NCBI GenBank assembly: GCA_020002185.1
Contig: CM034531.1
Coordinates: forward strand, 48,866,715-48,930,714
From: Paraescarpia echinospica
Taxonomy: Eukaryota > Annelida > Polychaeta > Sabellida > Siboglinidae
DNA: 64,000 nt
Direction of reading: 5' to 3'
Under the pieces are notes generated by a model, which was not told where the DNA came from, searched no databases, and worked only from the letters and a program-made list of their open reading frames with translations. Of the stretch, positions 1 to 10,900 are shown one piece after another. Made by a program: the position numbers and the translations under genes. Position 1 is the stretch's first letter, and the number at the start of each line of letters is the position of its first letter.

Positions 1-340
1 GCTTTATATGGACTCCTTTCCTGAGTCGATCAATCGATATCGGTAGTCCTTTGACGGTCTTTGAACTGTGGTGCAAAAGAGTTGTGTAATGACGTTAAAC
101 CGTTTCCGTGGTGTAAACAACAATGGTTTCATATCAGAACTACCGCCTTTGAAGGATATCTGTTTCAGATAACCATTGTAACTACAGTGTGTCAGCTCTT
201 TCAACAGTTGTTTTCGATTAGTTAGACAGAAACCTGGTCGTCAAAGTACAAAACAATTAATCACAATCACATCGCGCAGTTAGGGTATGTTTTTTTGTAG
301 AAAGAGTATATGTGCGAATGTATGTGCGTGAGTGTGGTAC
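1..340. other. Unassigned sequence at window start
   Basis: I see no gene, RNA or recognisable repeat before the GT microsatellite. The open frames on either strand are short and have no recognisable motif. Confidence 0.5.
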
Positions 341-342
341 GT

Positions 343-377
<35 letters not shown>
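341..377. repeat. (GT)n microsatellite
   Basis: A run of GT dinucleotides, broken only by one TTT. It adjoins the 24-bp minisatellite that starts a few bases later. Confidence 0.95.
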
Positions 378-384
<7 letters not shown>

Positions 385-385
<1 letters not shown>

Positions 386-833
386 ACTTGCAAGTTAGTG
401 GGCAATACACCTTGCAGACTAGTTGGCAGGATACCTTTCAGATTAGTGAGCAGTACACCTTGCAGATTAGTAGGCCGTACACCTTGCAGATTAGTGTTCA
501 TTATGACTAGCAGATTAGCGGGCAGTATACCTTGCAGATTAGTGGGCAGTACAACTTGCAGATTAGTGGGCCGTACACATTTGCAGATTAGTGGACAGGA
601 TACCTAGCAGATTAGTGGGCAGTACACCTTGCAGATTAGTGGGCCGTACACACTTACAAGTTAGTAAGCAATACACCTTGCAGATTAGTGGGCCGTACAC
701 ACTTACAGGTTAGTGGGTAGTATACCTTGCAGATTAGTGGGCAGCATACCTTGCAGGTTAGTGGGAAGTATATCTTGCAGGTTAGTGGGCAACACACACT
801 TGCAGGTTAGTGAGCAATACACCTTGCAGACTC
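385..833. repeat. 24-bp minisatellite, left part
   Basis: Tandem copies of a 24-bp unit, roughly cagtacaccttgcagattag plus tggg, with substitutions and a few small indels. There are about 18 copies here. The same unit resumes at about 2,360, so the array was once continuous and is now split by an RTE-like LINE. Because 24 is divisible by 3, the array reads open in several frames as an eight-residue repeat. That is a by-product of unit length and not evidence of a gene. Confidence 0.93.
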
Positions 834-2359
834 ATCATGGTTTTGCTTATCCATTTCCGGACGTTGCAGCCTTGATGGATTGTCTATAGGCAGCTCTTTC
901 GTTTGCCAGTCTCCCCACTCGCCAGACGTCGGCTCCCATCCATTCATCTATGCCTTCCCCCATTGTCTCCTAGGTCTTCCTCTGCTTCTTCTGCCTTCCA
1001 CGTTTCCTTCCATTATTAGTCTCTCTAGAGACTGATGCCGTTTCACATGGCCGAAATAACTTAGTTTCTTTTTCTTTACAAAGTTCAATAAAGTCCCGGG
1101 TATAACACCAAGCTCTGCTGCGATGGATTCGTTAGTTCTGCGTTCTGTCCACGAAACTCGTAATATCTTTCTATAACACTTGTTTTCAAATGCATTTATA
1201 CGTTTTGTAATGTTCTTATTAAGAGTCCAGGTTTCGCATACATATGTAGCCGTTGGAAATATGCAGACTCGGATAATTCGTAGTTTCATATCTTTGTTCG
1301 TTGCTTTCTACAGCTTCTTCATTTCCGTCAACTTTTTACTCGCCATTGCCAACCTCCGCTTCATCTCTTTCGTCCCATCTCCGTCCATTTCTATCAGTGA
1401 CCCCAGATATTCAAAACTTTCCACTCGTTCTATTTCCTCGCCATCTACTGTGACCTCTGATGGTTGTCGACATCCCTTCACATCCATAATCTTAGTCTTC
1501 TTTACGTTTGGTTTCAGTCCTTTCCTCTCGCTGTGCTCTTTAACAGTAGTTATCAGTTTATCCAATCCCTCTTTTGTATCGGATATTAACGCTGTGTCAT
1601 CGGCATATCTCAATTCATATATCTCCTGTCCATTCACTTACAGTCCATTAAAAACTTGCTTCTCGTGTCAGTCTCAACTTCTCTCATGATATTCTCTGTG
1701 TATAGACTGAATAGGTGGGGGGGGGGACAAAATGCACCCCTGTCTCATTCCCTTTCCGACTGGCAACTAACATGTGGTATCACACTCTAATCTCACTGCA
1801 GACTGCTGTCCAACATATAAATTTTGGATAAGTGATGTAATTTTCTGGTCAAATCCCATGTGTATAAAGGTTTTCCATAGTTGTTGATGACTAACATTAT
1901 CAAAAGCTTTTGAATAATCTATGAAACAAATCCTAAGGTCATGGTTGAATTCTGTGCATTTCTGAATTAACATCTTCAGATTGAAAATGTAATCTCTTGT
2001 TCCTCTTCCAATCCGGAAACCAGCTTGTGTTCTGTTGATTTCACATTCTAATTTTGTTGTGATTCTCTTCATTATGATTTTTAGCATAATTTTGCTCGCA
2101 TGGCTGATGAGGGATATAGTCCTGTGGTTTAAGCATTCTTGCATGTCACCTTTTTTCGGTATTGGTATAAGGATGGCTCGTTTCCAGTCCATGGGCCATG
2201 TTCCACTTCTCCATATTTTCTTGCATAATGTGAGATAGATATCCACGCCTGCTTCGCCACTTGCTCTTATTAGCTCTGCAGTGATGTTATCAGTGCCAGG
2301 TGATTTTCCATCTTTTAGACTTTTTATTGCCCACTCCACCTCTGAACGCAAAGGCATAC
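834..2359 (-). mobile_element. RTE-like (BovB-related) LINE, 5'-truncated
   Basis: A minus-strand non-LTR retrotransposon fragment inserted into the 24-bp minisatellite. Both edges are sharp: array units run up to about 833 and resume at about 2,360. The 3' end (low coordinate) finishes in a short ATGATGAG tail, which fits the short simple-repeat tails of the RTE group. It has lost its 5' portion: the endonuclease and the start of the ORF are absent. A second, much shorter 3' fragment of the same family lies at about 27,725-27,982 on the plus strand. Confidence 0.85.
948..2357 (-). pseudogene. RTE-like reverse transcriptase remnant
   Basis: Reverse transcriptase of an RTE/BovB-type LINE, which would copy element RNA at a nicked target site. 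From 2,357 down to 1,767 the frame carries the fingers and palm, including a DYSKAFDNV motif (first catalytic Asp). Just beyond 1,767 the stretch MRQGCILS is legible but out of frame, next to a G-run. From 1,637 to 1,308 comes LRYADDTALI (the YADD catalytic box). From 1,289 to 948 comes the thumb and tail with YFGHVKRHQSLERL and GRRSRGRPRRQW, typical of this group's C-terminus. The frames do not join: at least two frameshifts and several stops show that it is dead. Endonuclease is absent. The family assignment rests on remembered motifs and was not checked by a search. Confidence 0.85.
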
Positions 2360-2935
2360 TAGTGGCCAGTATACATTGTAGGTTAGTGGGCAGTATACAT
2401 TGCAGGTTAGTGGATAGTAACCTAGCAAACTAGTGGGCAGTATACCTTTTAGGTTAGTGGGCTGCAAAACTGTTAGGTTAGTGACAATATACCTTGCAGA
2501 TTAGTGGGCAATACACCTTGCAGATTAATGGGCAGTACACCTTGCAGGTTAGTGGGCAATACACCTTGCAGGATAGTGGGCACTACACCTTGCAGGTTAG
2601 TGGGCAGTACACCTTGCAGGTTAGTGGGCAATACACCTTGCAGGATAGTGGGCACTACACCTTGCAGGTTAGTGGGCAATACACCTTGCAGGTTAGTGGG
2701 CAGTACACCTTGCAGGTTAGTGGAGAGTATACCGTGCAGGTTAGTGGGCAATATACCTTGCAGGTTAGTCGGCAGTATATCTTGTAGGTTAGTGGGCAGT
2801 ATAACTTGCAGGTTAGTGGGTAGTATACCTTGCAGGTTAGTGGGCACTATACCTTGAAGGTTAGTGGGCAGTACACCTTGCAGGTTAGTGGGCAGTTATC
2901 TTGTAAGTTAGTGGACAGTATACTTTGCAGGTAAT
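2360..2935. repeat. 24-bp minisatellite, right part
   Basis: Continuation of the array at 385-833, here about 24 copies of the same unit. The central copies (about 2,500-2,760) are nearly identical, while the edges are more diverged. This is the usual pattern where unequal exchange homogenises the middle. Some units alternate between gcagtacacc, gcaatacacc and gcactacacc variants, showing a higher-order pattern of 2-3 units. Confidence 0.93.
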
Positions 2936-3740
2936 TTATTAATTTATATAATTAACCTATTCAGTGATTGAAATGGATAATAATGAGGGAAAGGCATATT
3001 CTTTAAGATGTACATTAGTTATACTAGACTGACTGCCTGGCAGTGTGTTTTCAAAGCCTGTATAAGGAAAGACATATTAAAAATGTGCGCGCTCGCACAC
3101 GCTCGGTAATGTAACCCAGATGTGACCACCAACCGTTCGTATAGTATAACTCTTTGTTGTCTGAAAGTGTGCAGTCGCACACGTTCAATTATAAAATGCA
3201 GATGCCGTATGACAGTACCAACCGTTCCTGTTATAATCTCTTTGTTGTCTGAAAAGCATTCCCCTTTCTGAAATGAAGTGTCGTGCAAGTTTTTTATTAT
3301 CGCTATTTTTTGATGTTTCAGAAAGAGGCATTTTCTGAAAAGAAATACATTGACGTTGATAAATTAAAAGTGAGGATTCGTTGATAATATTAAAAAGATG
3401 TAATTTGTCATTACTAACCGTTCCTGTAATTTCTTTCATGATTATAAAAAAGATGTTGAGTGCATTTATGCAAGTATTTTATAAACGCAATTTCGAATTG
3501 TAAGCAAAAATATTCGTTTGATACTTTGATTTAACAAATTTAAAACGGTGCATTCATTGTTAATACACATTTTTTCTTTCATGGGCCATCATCACCACCC
3601 CCACCACTTCTACCTATTCAGTGGTAGATTCTTCATACGGATAAGACAGATTCCGGATATGAATCCGAGGCTGAAGATTAAATTGTGAAACAAATTTAAA
3701 ATATGGTGCTGTGTTCATTTTATTCATAAATCATATACCA
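2936..3740. other. Unassigned intergenic stretch
   Basis: AT-rich sequence without a convincing gene. Short phrases recur loosely, for example ccaaccgttc and ctctttgttgtctgaaa at about 3,128-3,260 and again near 3,415. They suggest a decayed dispersed repeat, but I cannot define its ends. Confidence 0.5.
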
Positions 3741-4150
3741 CGCAAGCACGCACGCACTAAAACAACGTCCAACACCAATACTCGCTAGGGTGGGCGATAA
3801 TTACGGTATGCAACGTCATCACATTAACTAGGTCAACAGTCGCTAAGGGACGCTCCTAACCGGAAATGATTCAGCAACTTCACTGCCTCATTTTATGCAT
3901 CCTCATCTGATGTCCCAAATCCTTATGCTACACCCCATAAAAGATAGTCATAAACCGTCCACCACTCCTCCATCTTTCCCTTCCTCCCTTGCCCGCACAC
4001 GCACGCACGCACGCACGCAGTAAGACAACGTTCAACACTCGCTAGGAGGGTGGGCGATAATTAAGGGATATGACCTCGTCATATTAACTAGGTCAACAGC
4101 CGGTAGGGGACGCTCCTAACCGGAAGTGAGTCAGCATCTTCTGTTCCACA
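3741..4150. repeat. Direct repeat pair of about 145 bp
   Basis: Two diverged copies of the same block lie at about 3,741-3,885 and 4,004-4,150. Each starts in a cgcacgcacg run, passes through gtgggcgataatta and attaactaggtcaacag, and ends near ggacgctcctaaccggaa. Small indels separate the copies. The intervening stretch (about 3,886-4,003) is unrelated and ends in the ACGC-rich run of copy two. Confidence 0.8.
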
Positions 4151-4480
4151 TTTGTGTATCCAGATGGAACCGCTAACTACTTGCGAGATATAGCAAGATT
4201 TCGTGTACACATCATCATGGAGATGGGCGGATAATGATCTGCTCATTACATAAACACATAGAATACACACATATGGGAATGGGTACGAACTTTTAGGGTT
4301 TGTGCCAGTGTGTAATCCTGCTCTGCTTATGTGGGATTTCAGTAATAAAAAATCATAATTAGTTTTTATCTCTCATGGATTTTACGACTATAAACGTTCA
4401 ACTCTGTATTTTGGCGTATGTAGGTGCCTATGTGTGTATAGGCAATGGTACAACATTAATTCCGTCTATTTTCTTTGCAG
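4151..4480 (+). other. Probable intron sequence before the galactosyltransferase exon
   Basis: Non-coding sequence that ends in a pyrimidine-rich tract followed by AG (ttttctttgcag, ending at 4,480), a good 3' splice site. I could not find the upstream exon in the window. The exon that would carry the N-terminal membrane anchor is probably further upstream or lost. Confidence 0.5.
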
Positions 4481-5353
4481 CGGACTGGCATGACGGACAC
4501 GGTTGGCCCACAGAAGATCGTCAATCCACACCCCTTCACATACACCCTCAACAACGAGAAGATATGTGGCCCAGATACCGGAAGTGACGTACTTATCTTG
4601 ATGTACGTCCATTCGGCCCCCGAGAACGCCGTCCGACGGAACGTTATACGCGCTACGTGGGGCGCCCGTAGGTTCTACGGACACAAGAACATACGTTTGA
4701 TCTTCGTTCTTGGGACGGCCTCGACACCTGCAGTGACGAACATGTTGATGAACGAAAGTTCCACCTACGACGACATTGTGCAGTCGAGTTTCATTGACGA
4801 CTACCGCAATCTCACGTACAAAGCTATATCTGCGCTGAGGTGGGTTTCGCTGTATTGTCACAACGCTAAGTTCGTGCTAAAATCGGACGACGACATCCTT
4901 GTGAATCCGTTCACGTTGATGACCTACCTAGCTGTAATAGACAAGCCAGTCACGGGACTCATCATATGCAAAGTGTACGAGCGAGGCAAAGTGTTCCGTG
5001 CCGGCTACCGGCGACTCGTGACACGGGAAGAATATGCAGGTGACAAATATCCTCCTTTCTGTTCCGGTTCTGCCCACCTCATGACAACCGATGTGGCGGT
5101 CGCCCTTTACCGTACATCCTACTCCGTCGAGTTCTTCTGGCCCGACGACGTCTTCATCACCGGTCTGCTACCCTTCAAACTCAACAATATCACATTTGTG
5201 CAGATAGAGAGCAGGATCGAAGTGATAAAAACAGACAAGGAGGTGGCGGCGGAGATGACTGGTCGGAACAGGACGCGGTATATTTTCGGACACATTCACG
5301 ACACCGACCTTTTCAGAAAGACTTGGTCGAATATCTCGTTAATTTTCACGTGA
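4481..5353 (+). CDS. Beta-1,3-galactosyltransferase family protein, terminal exon
   Basis: A glycosyltransferase family 31 catalytic domain (Galactosyl_T), which in animals transfers galactose or N-acetylglucosamine in beta-1,3 linkage inside the Golgi lumen. In order it shows VRRNVIRATWG (donor-site region), RLIFVLGTA, the FIDDYRNLTYK segment, the metal-binding KSDDDILVN (DDD in the usual DxD position), YPPFCSGSAHLMT, and FFWPDDVFITG near the end. It stops at 5,353 with the expected family C-terminus. The exon opens directly after a strong splice acceptor, so the open frame before 4,481 is intron. An in-frame ATG at 4,490 is not needed as a start. The transmembrane anchor is not in this exon. 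The whole catalytic region is open without damage, so this is probably a functional host gene, although a processed or orphan exon cannot be excluded. The exact acceptor specificity cannot be read from sequence. Confidence 0.85.
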   Translation, partial: RTGMTDTVGPQKIVNPHPFTYTLNNEKICGPDTGSDVLILMYVHSAPENAVRRNVIRATWGARRFYGHKNIRLIFVLGTASTPAVTNMLMNESSTYDDIVQSSFIDDYRNLTYKAISALRWVSLYCHNAKFVLKSDDDILVNPFTLMTYLAVIDKPVTGLIICKVYERGKVFRAGYRRLVTREEYAGDKYPPFCSGSAHLMTTDVAVALYRTSYSVEFFWPDDVFITGLLPFKLNNITFVQIESRIEVIKTDKEVAAEMTGRNRTRYIFGHIHDTDLFRKTWSNISLIFT

Positions 5354-5860
5354 TTGCTGTAATACTGAGGTGACACACATGTGCTAGAACTGTACTGTCT
5401 CTCGATCGCACGCACGCTCGCACGCACACACGTACCAGGTTATAATATTATACGTAATCTGTGGTGCGTTCTAAGCCTATCCTAAAGACGAAATGTCACA
5501 ATCATGTAATGCAGTGGGGTATGGTGTGTTTTGGTAACCACCACGTTGTACTATTTGATTTCAAGATGCAGCGGCACCGCAAAACAATAATTTTATAATG
5601 AGTGCAATGATATATGATGATGTAGACAATTTGGGTCTAAAGTCGTTCTGGTTTGGGCGCTATAACGTTTCTATTTCAGGTCGTAATCTGTAAAGTAAGA
5701 GTCGAGTGTAGCTTGCAGCAGTCTCTGTTAGACGAATTCCACAACTAGTTTTCAAGAAGTTTCAAATTTCCTTTCCTACGTATTTGTAATGTAATAATTT
5801 GTAAACACCACTTATTCATTTTTGGAGACATACGGTGTATAAATAAATTTGATTTGATAA
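5354..5860 (+). other. Putative 3' UTR and repeat tail
   Basis: Follows the galactosyltransferase stop codon. It contains a CGCA-rich run near 5,410. Near 5,840 lies an AATAAATTTGATTTGAT signal, which could be a polyadenylation site but also matches the TGATT-type tail of a dispersed retroelement seen again at about 23,780-23,818. About 80 bases (5,715-5,793) recur almost exactly at 8,438-8,516, so part of this stretch is repeat DNA. Confidence 0.55.
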
Positions 5861-5937
5861 TATCTGCTGTGGTTCACTTTGAGCAATTTAGCTCGTTGTT
5901 GGGAGCGGATCACAGCGAACACGTAACAACGCAACAA

Positions 5938-6420
5938 AGGGTCTTTTGGCACCGTAAGCCTCTGTCATGTAATGTGTGTCCCGTCTGATTTGTGTCACAA
6001 AGGATCATTTGGCAGTGTAAAAGTCTGTCATGTTAGTTGTGTCCAGTTTGTTTTGTGTCACAAACGATCACGTAATACTGTAAGCCTCTGTCGTACTAGT
6101 TTTGTCCCGTCTGTCTTGTGTCACAAAGGATCGTTTGGTACTGTAAGCCTCTGTCACGTTAATTATGTCCCGTCTGTTTTGTGTCCAAAGGATCATTTGA
6201 TATTGTAAGCCTCTCTCATGTAATTTGTGTGCCGTCTGTCTTGTATCACAAAGGATCATTTGGTATTGTAAGCCTCTGTCGTGTAATTTGTATGCCGTCT
6301 ATCTTGTATCACAGAGGATTATTTGGTACTGTAAGCCACTGCCATGTAATTTGTGTCCCGACTGTTTTGTGTCAACGAAGGATCATTTGGCGCTGTAATA
6401 GTCTGCCAGGTTAGTTGTGT
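5938..6420. repeat. 63-bp minisatellite
   Basis: About 7.5 tandem copies of a 63- to 64-bp unit. The phrase aaaggatcatttgg recurs near 6,000, 6,126, 6,188, 6,251 and 6,375, with variants at about 6,063 and 6,315. Each unit also carries gtaagcctctgtc and gtcccgtctgt. Copies differ by scattered substitutions. The open frames across it are a consequence of unit length. Confidence 0.9.
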
Positions 6421-7810
6421 CCCCTCTGTTTTGCATCCTCATTCGCACCCTTGCCAATTAGTGTGGTGACCAAATCATCCCGTGAGATTCGCTTGCCAAA
6501 ACCGATTTCTTTGTATGAGTGTCATCTTTATGGTCTCAGTCAACATAAAATCGAGGGTGACAAATATTTTGATATCAAAATATCCGTTTTTTATTCAAAG
6601 GTTTAAACTTTTTTTATATTTGACCTTGTCGCGGATTAGCTAGGTCTCCGTACACTAGATGGCTCAGATCTAGTAGGGCTATTATATGTCAAGGTCAAAG
6701 TACAGTTATCGTGACGGTTATCGTGAACAAGCAACAAAGAACGAGGAAAATTTTATAAACTTCATTATAAGATATCTTCCTTTTAGTAAGTATCTCGATT
6801 AGCAAAAAAATAAAATAAAGAAATCCCGTAACCCAAATCTTAACAGAACATAATAAACAATAACACTGAATCCTTGAATCTATCTAACTAAGAAAGTAAA
6901 GTTACAATTAATCTTTCAGTTATCCAATTCCTCTTCTTTCTGTAGGTGAATTGTTCCACTACACGAGCAAACACTAGGCGCCAAATGTTAATAAATAAAT
7001 CCGATAAGAAAAATACACAACATATGGCTAATCCTCGCGGACTCTTATTACAGTAATCGGTTACAACAAATATACATGTGTATACTTCAAGGGTAATAAT
7101 ACCTCATTTCAAACCCACAGATAACTACCATTCATAAAACAGCAAATAATAGATACGTTCAATTAGAAAATAGACATTTACATTGAGCTAGTCCCATCTC
7201 GAACCTATACGAACGTTTGTTGAAGTCATCACGCCGAGCTCAGAAAACAATCAGAGTGGTGTATCTCGGCCGTATGAGTGATGATGCCGGGCAATTGACG
7301 CTTGCAGCCGTACGCCGCGAATTCTCGAGTCGCGTCCGTGCTATGAGCGACTTGTCTCGCACGGCCGCAAACGATTGCGATATCAGTAGAAATCGTTAAG
7401 GTGAATTACGATGCCGGGCGGTAGACGCTTACCGCCGGCCGCTACGAATTCTCGAGATGCATTTGGTCACGCTGTCGGACGATGTCGCTGGGAGACCTCT
7501 TTTCGAGGATGGCCCGAGCTTGGATAAGCGTCGCGATTATCGCTCATCGACGCAAATACGTTGGTGCCGACCGGAAAGTTGCTTCAAATAACCGCTGACG
7601 TGGCGGCATGGCTTCTTCGTAGCTCGAACAGTCACTCCGGACGCCGAATATTGCACACACAAAATCTCGGGAACGTAACCCACGTTAACGATTCCCACCA
7701 CGCTTCACGACTTGATTTAAACAACAGAACACCACGCCCCACTGAGCGCATCTGCAACCGAGTTGCAGTAATTACGTAATTAATGCGGTTGGTCAAAAAT
7801 CTGCCTATCT
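6421..7810. other. Unassigned intergenic stretch with one small duplication
   Basis: No gene recognised. A short block is duplicated in tandem: gatgccgggc followed some 20-60 bases later by cgaattctcgag occurs at about 7,283-7,328 and again at about 7,410-7,456. The region from 7,200 to 7,760 is noticeably richer in G+C than its surroundings. The 60-residue frame at 7,217-7,399 has no recognisable domain. Confidence 0.5.
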
Positions 7811-7854
7811 ACTGGCTTGACCTTCCTCATTTACCAAATTAAACACAAGGAAAG

Positions 7855-8313
7855 TAGATTTAAACACCCACAAATTGCAGAAATGCTACAGACCTTCTCC
7901 AACATTCAAATCCGTCATTGTTTAAGATGGCCGTCGTCAAAACCAATTTCACCATATCTTAACAATTACGCCACGACGATTTCAGATACGTTATTTTTGA
8001 CATTTGCATTTTAAAAGATGACGCACATCAAAGCATATTATCTATACATTTGAATGTTGGAGAAGGTCTCTAGCATTTCTGCAATTTGTGGGTGTTGTTC
8101 TATACATATATATATATATATATATATAGATAATATGCTTTGATGTGCGTCATCTTTTAAAATGCAAATGTCAAAAATAACGTATCTGAAATCGTCGTGG
8201 CGTAATTGTTAAGATATGGTGAAATTGGTTTTGACGACGGCCATCTTAAACAATGACGGATTTGAATGTTGGAGAAGGTCTGTAGCATTTCTGCAATTTG
8301 TGGGTGTTGTTCT

Positions 8314-8350
<37 letters not shown>

Positions 8351-8430
8351 TAATATGCTTTGATGTGCGTCATCTTTTAAAATGCAAATGTCAAAAATAG
8401 CGTATCTGATATCGTCGTGGCGTAATTGTA
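7855..8430. repeat. Palindromic TA-rich MITE-like repeat
   Basis: A block of about 180 bp at 7,855-8,040 (from acacccacaaattgcag to gcacatcaaagcatatta) is followed by its reverse complement at about 8,125-8,312. A TA run of about 25 bp separates the arms. A third, partial copy at about 8,345-8,430 repeats the inner part again. The arms could fold into a long hairpin. There is no coding potential. This suggests a small non-autonomous inverted-repeat element that inserted next to, or carried, a TA microsatellite. Confidence 0.8.
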
Positions 8431-8437
8431 ATTGCAG

Positions 8438-8516
8438 CAGTCTCTGTTAGACGAATTCCACAACTAGTTTTCAAGAAGTTTCAAATTTCCTTTCCTACGT
8501 ATTTGTAATATGGTTG
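8438..8516. repeat. Near-exact duplicate of 5,715-5,793
   Basis: About 79 bases starting attgcagcagtctctgttag are identical or nearly so to the block after the galactosyltransferase gene, 2.7 kb upstream. It lacks the downstream AATAAATTTGATTT tail seen there. It probably represents two copies of one dispersed repeat with different 3' ends. Confidence 0.85.
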
Positions 8517-8526
8517 TAGTGTCTTA

Positions 8527-8594
<68 letters not shown>

Positions 8595-8606
8595 TAAGAC
8601 ACTACA
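8515..8606. repeat. (TA)n hairpin with 14-bp inverted flanks
   Basis: A run of about 60 bp of TA is flanked by tagtgtcttactaa on the left and its exact reverse complement on the right, so the whole block is a near-perfect palindrome. A second TA run follows at about 8,606-8,626. It may form a cruciform. Confidence 0.9.
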
Positions 8607-8626
8607 TATATATATATATATATAAT

Positions 8627-8890
8627 AAAAATAATAATTATCATTTAGAGCCAAAACGTTGATGTCAAACAATAGGTTTTCAGGAGCGACGATTTCAAAT
8701 ATGTTTATGTTAACCTTCTCCAACATTCAATCAACCATTTTCACCATACTATGCCAGAGTGCGACCGTGGACACAGTCAATTCAAACATTATTTTATTGA
8801 CTTTGTGGTGATACCTGCCCGTTTAGAGGCTGGGATTCTATGCAAATGTGACGAAGAGCTATATTTGAGGGTATCTTTGGATAAGATTTA
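8627..8890. other. Diverged copy of the palindromic repeat and flank
   Basis: At about 8,650-8,755 sequence such as ttctccaacattcaa and ttttcaccatact resembles the 7,855 repeat. After 8,760 no repeat is recognised up to the TA that borders the foldback element. Confidence 0.5.
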
Positions 8891-8937
8891 GTAGTATGTG
8901 CGGTCCCTTAGCGGGGATGTTGGCGCGGGGGAGAAGC

Positions 8938-9380
8938 AAACCCATGTTAAAAGATAGGGATTTGCTTCGGGGCGCGCCCATGTTAAAAGGGGGGATAAGA
9001 AGTGGAAAAGTAGTTCCGATTCCATGTTAAAAGATAGGGATTTCCTTCAAAAGGTGTGCATAGTGCATATTTTAGCGTTTACATAAAAATGGCAGTTTTT
9101 CCCCATGTTAAAAGATAGGTATTTCCTTCGGGGCGCTCCCATGTTAAAAGATAGGAAATTTTCCCCATGCATGTTAAAGGATAGGAGCTATTATCGTAAA
9201 GGTATACGACGGCATTTTGAGTTGGAGGTATCAATTTACCCCAAAATTGTCCTCTGAAACTGTCCTACAAATTTTCGCCATGTTAAAAGATAGGACATTT
9301 TCCCCATGTTAAAAGATAGGAACTATTATCGTAAAGGTATACGACGAAATTTGAATTTTCCCCATGTTAAAAGATAGGAG
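8938..9380 (+). repeat. Terminal cluster of catgttaaaagatagg motifs (left)
   Basis: About nine copies of catgttaaaagatagg or close variants lie within about 440 bp of the left end, at irregular spacing of 25-110 bp. The mirror cluster in reverse complement is at about 18,615-19,050. The irregular spacing argues against a simple tandem array and fits subterminal binding sites or a degenerate array. Confidence 0.85.
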
Positions 9381-9739
9381 ATTGCTTAGCCCGTAGGCCG
9401 AGCCTCCGCCAAGGGATCGAGCCCTTATTTGGTCGACGATGACGTGTCTAAACTGTGGTGTTATAACAAGGCGTAATTTATAATAAATTCTATAATAAAG
9501 GATTATAATTCAGCGGAGGTCTTTTTATCTGAAGTAATGTATACGAAATGTAGACTACATATAGGACTGTATTATATCAGAACATATAGCCTCGTTTTTT
9601 TTTCGAACAGAGCGGCGAGAATCTTGGAATTAGACCTTTGGTATCATTTCCCTACGGTAGTGCCTACATTCGTGTCTCTTATAAAACCCGTACTCGAGAC
9701 GTGTCTGGACATGTTAGTTTGTTGCGAGCGTGAGCGCGC

Positions 9740-10900
9740 GCAACCTGTATGACGTTATTAAACTGCTACTCGCAGTAATTCTGTATGCAAGGTGAGTTGA
9801 TCAAACAAGTAGTGCTTTGGTTAGTTAACATTTTGAACTTTCGCGCAGAAAGGTAATCCCACCATGTGACGCCATGGTCAGTGACGTCATTAAACTACTA
9901 CGCGCAGTAAATTTGTACGCGATGTGAGTTGATCAAACAGGTAGTGCTTTGGTTAGTCAACATTTTGAGCTTTCACGCAGAAGGGTAATCCCATCATGTG
10001 ACGTCTTGGTACGCGCAGTATTTTTGTGCGCGTGTCAATTAGGTCGTAATCATAGTGATTTGGTTAGCTATATAAATAAGTATTCTGTATGTACTAAATA
10101 TGAATAAGTATAATATACAAGTATTTTTTTTTATAAATTGGTCAAATACGTCATTAAATAGGTCAGTGATGCCGTTAAATAGGTCATTACTCATGCGCAC
10201 TGGTGTCTTATCTGATGTCTCATAGGTTGACGATCATTTTTTTAGGTATAGCCACCCCGTAGTCTATACATTTACAACTATAAAATAGGTCCAATCCTGA
10301 CGAATCCGTAGAGAACTAGTAAAATAAGTAAAATTGTGTCATTTCTGGTTATCATACAGATCTTCGACCTTCCCATCACTCTGTTTGTAAATGTTTGCCT
10401 ATCAATATCTCTTATTATATTACTAGCAAACGTCGACTGCTTTCTGTATTAACAAATAGGTGTTTGTCAATTTTTTGCATACCTATGTCTGTTATTAATA
10501 GTAGACGTGAAGTGATTCCTGAACATGTAACATTCCCCTATATTAAAGTATAGGCGTTAATCCCTATGTTAGAACATAAGAAGTTTCCCTATGTTGAAGT
10601 ATAGTAAGTTTCCATATGTTAAAGAATAGGACATGTTCTCCATATTAAACATCAACTCGGTGTATCGTAAAGGTATACGACAACATTTTGAGTTTGAGGT
10701 TCCAATTTACCCTACTTGTTTTAGCCCTACAAAGAATACATTAAATAAACTGCTACGCACAGTAATTCAGTACGCGAGGAGAGTTGGTCAAACAGGTAGT
10801 GATTTGGTTAGCCATTGTTTTAAACTTGCGCGCTTGAATGTAATCCCATCATGTGGCGTCATGGTCAGTGACGACTTGTTATAGCGAGTGGCAAATTCCC
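9740..10900. repeat. Repeated 130-bp module with CRE-like sites in left arm
   Basis: Three copies of a module running from gtcattaaactgctacgcg through caaacaggtagtgctttgg to ggtaatcccatcatgtg occur at about 9,751-9,890, 9,890-10,010 and 10,748-10,870. Two inverted counterparts lie at about 18,000-18,280 in the right arm. Several copies contain TGACGTCA-like octamers. The stretch 10,010-10,740 between copies two and three has no counterpart in the right arm and explains the length difference. Confidence 0.75.

Noticed and set aside
2473..2857. Long frames of an eight-residue repeat on both strands
   Set aside because: Caused by the 24-bp unit length, which keeps frames open; no start context or domain.
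7217..7399. 60-residue frame in a G+C-richer patch
   Set aside because: No recognisable motif and part of it is a small tandem duplication.
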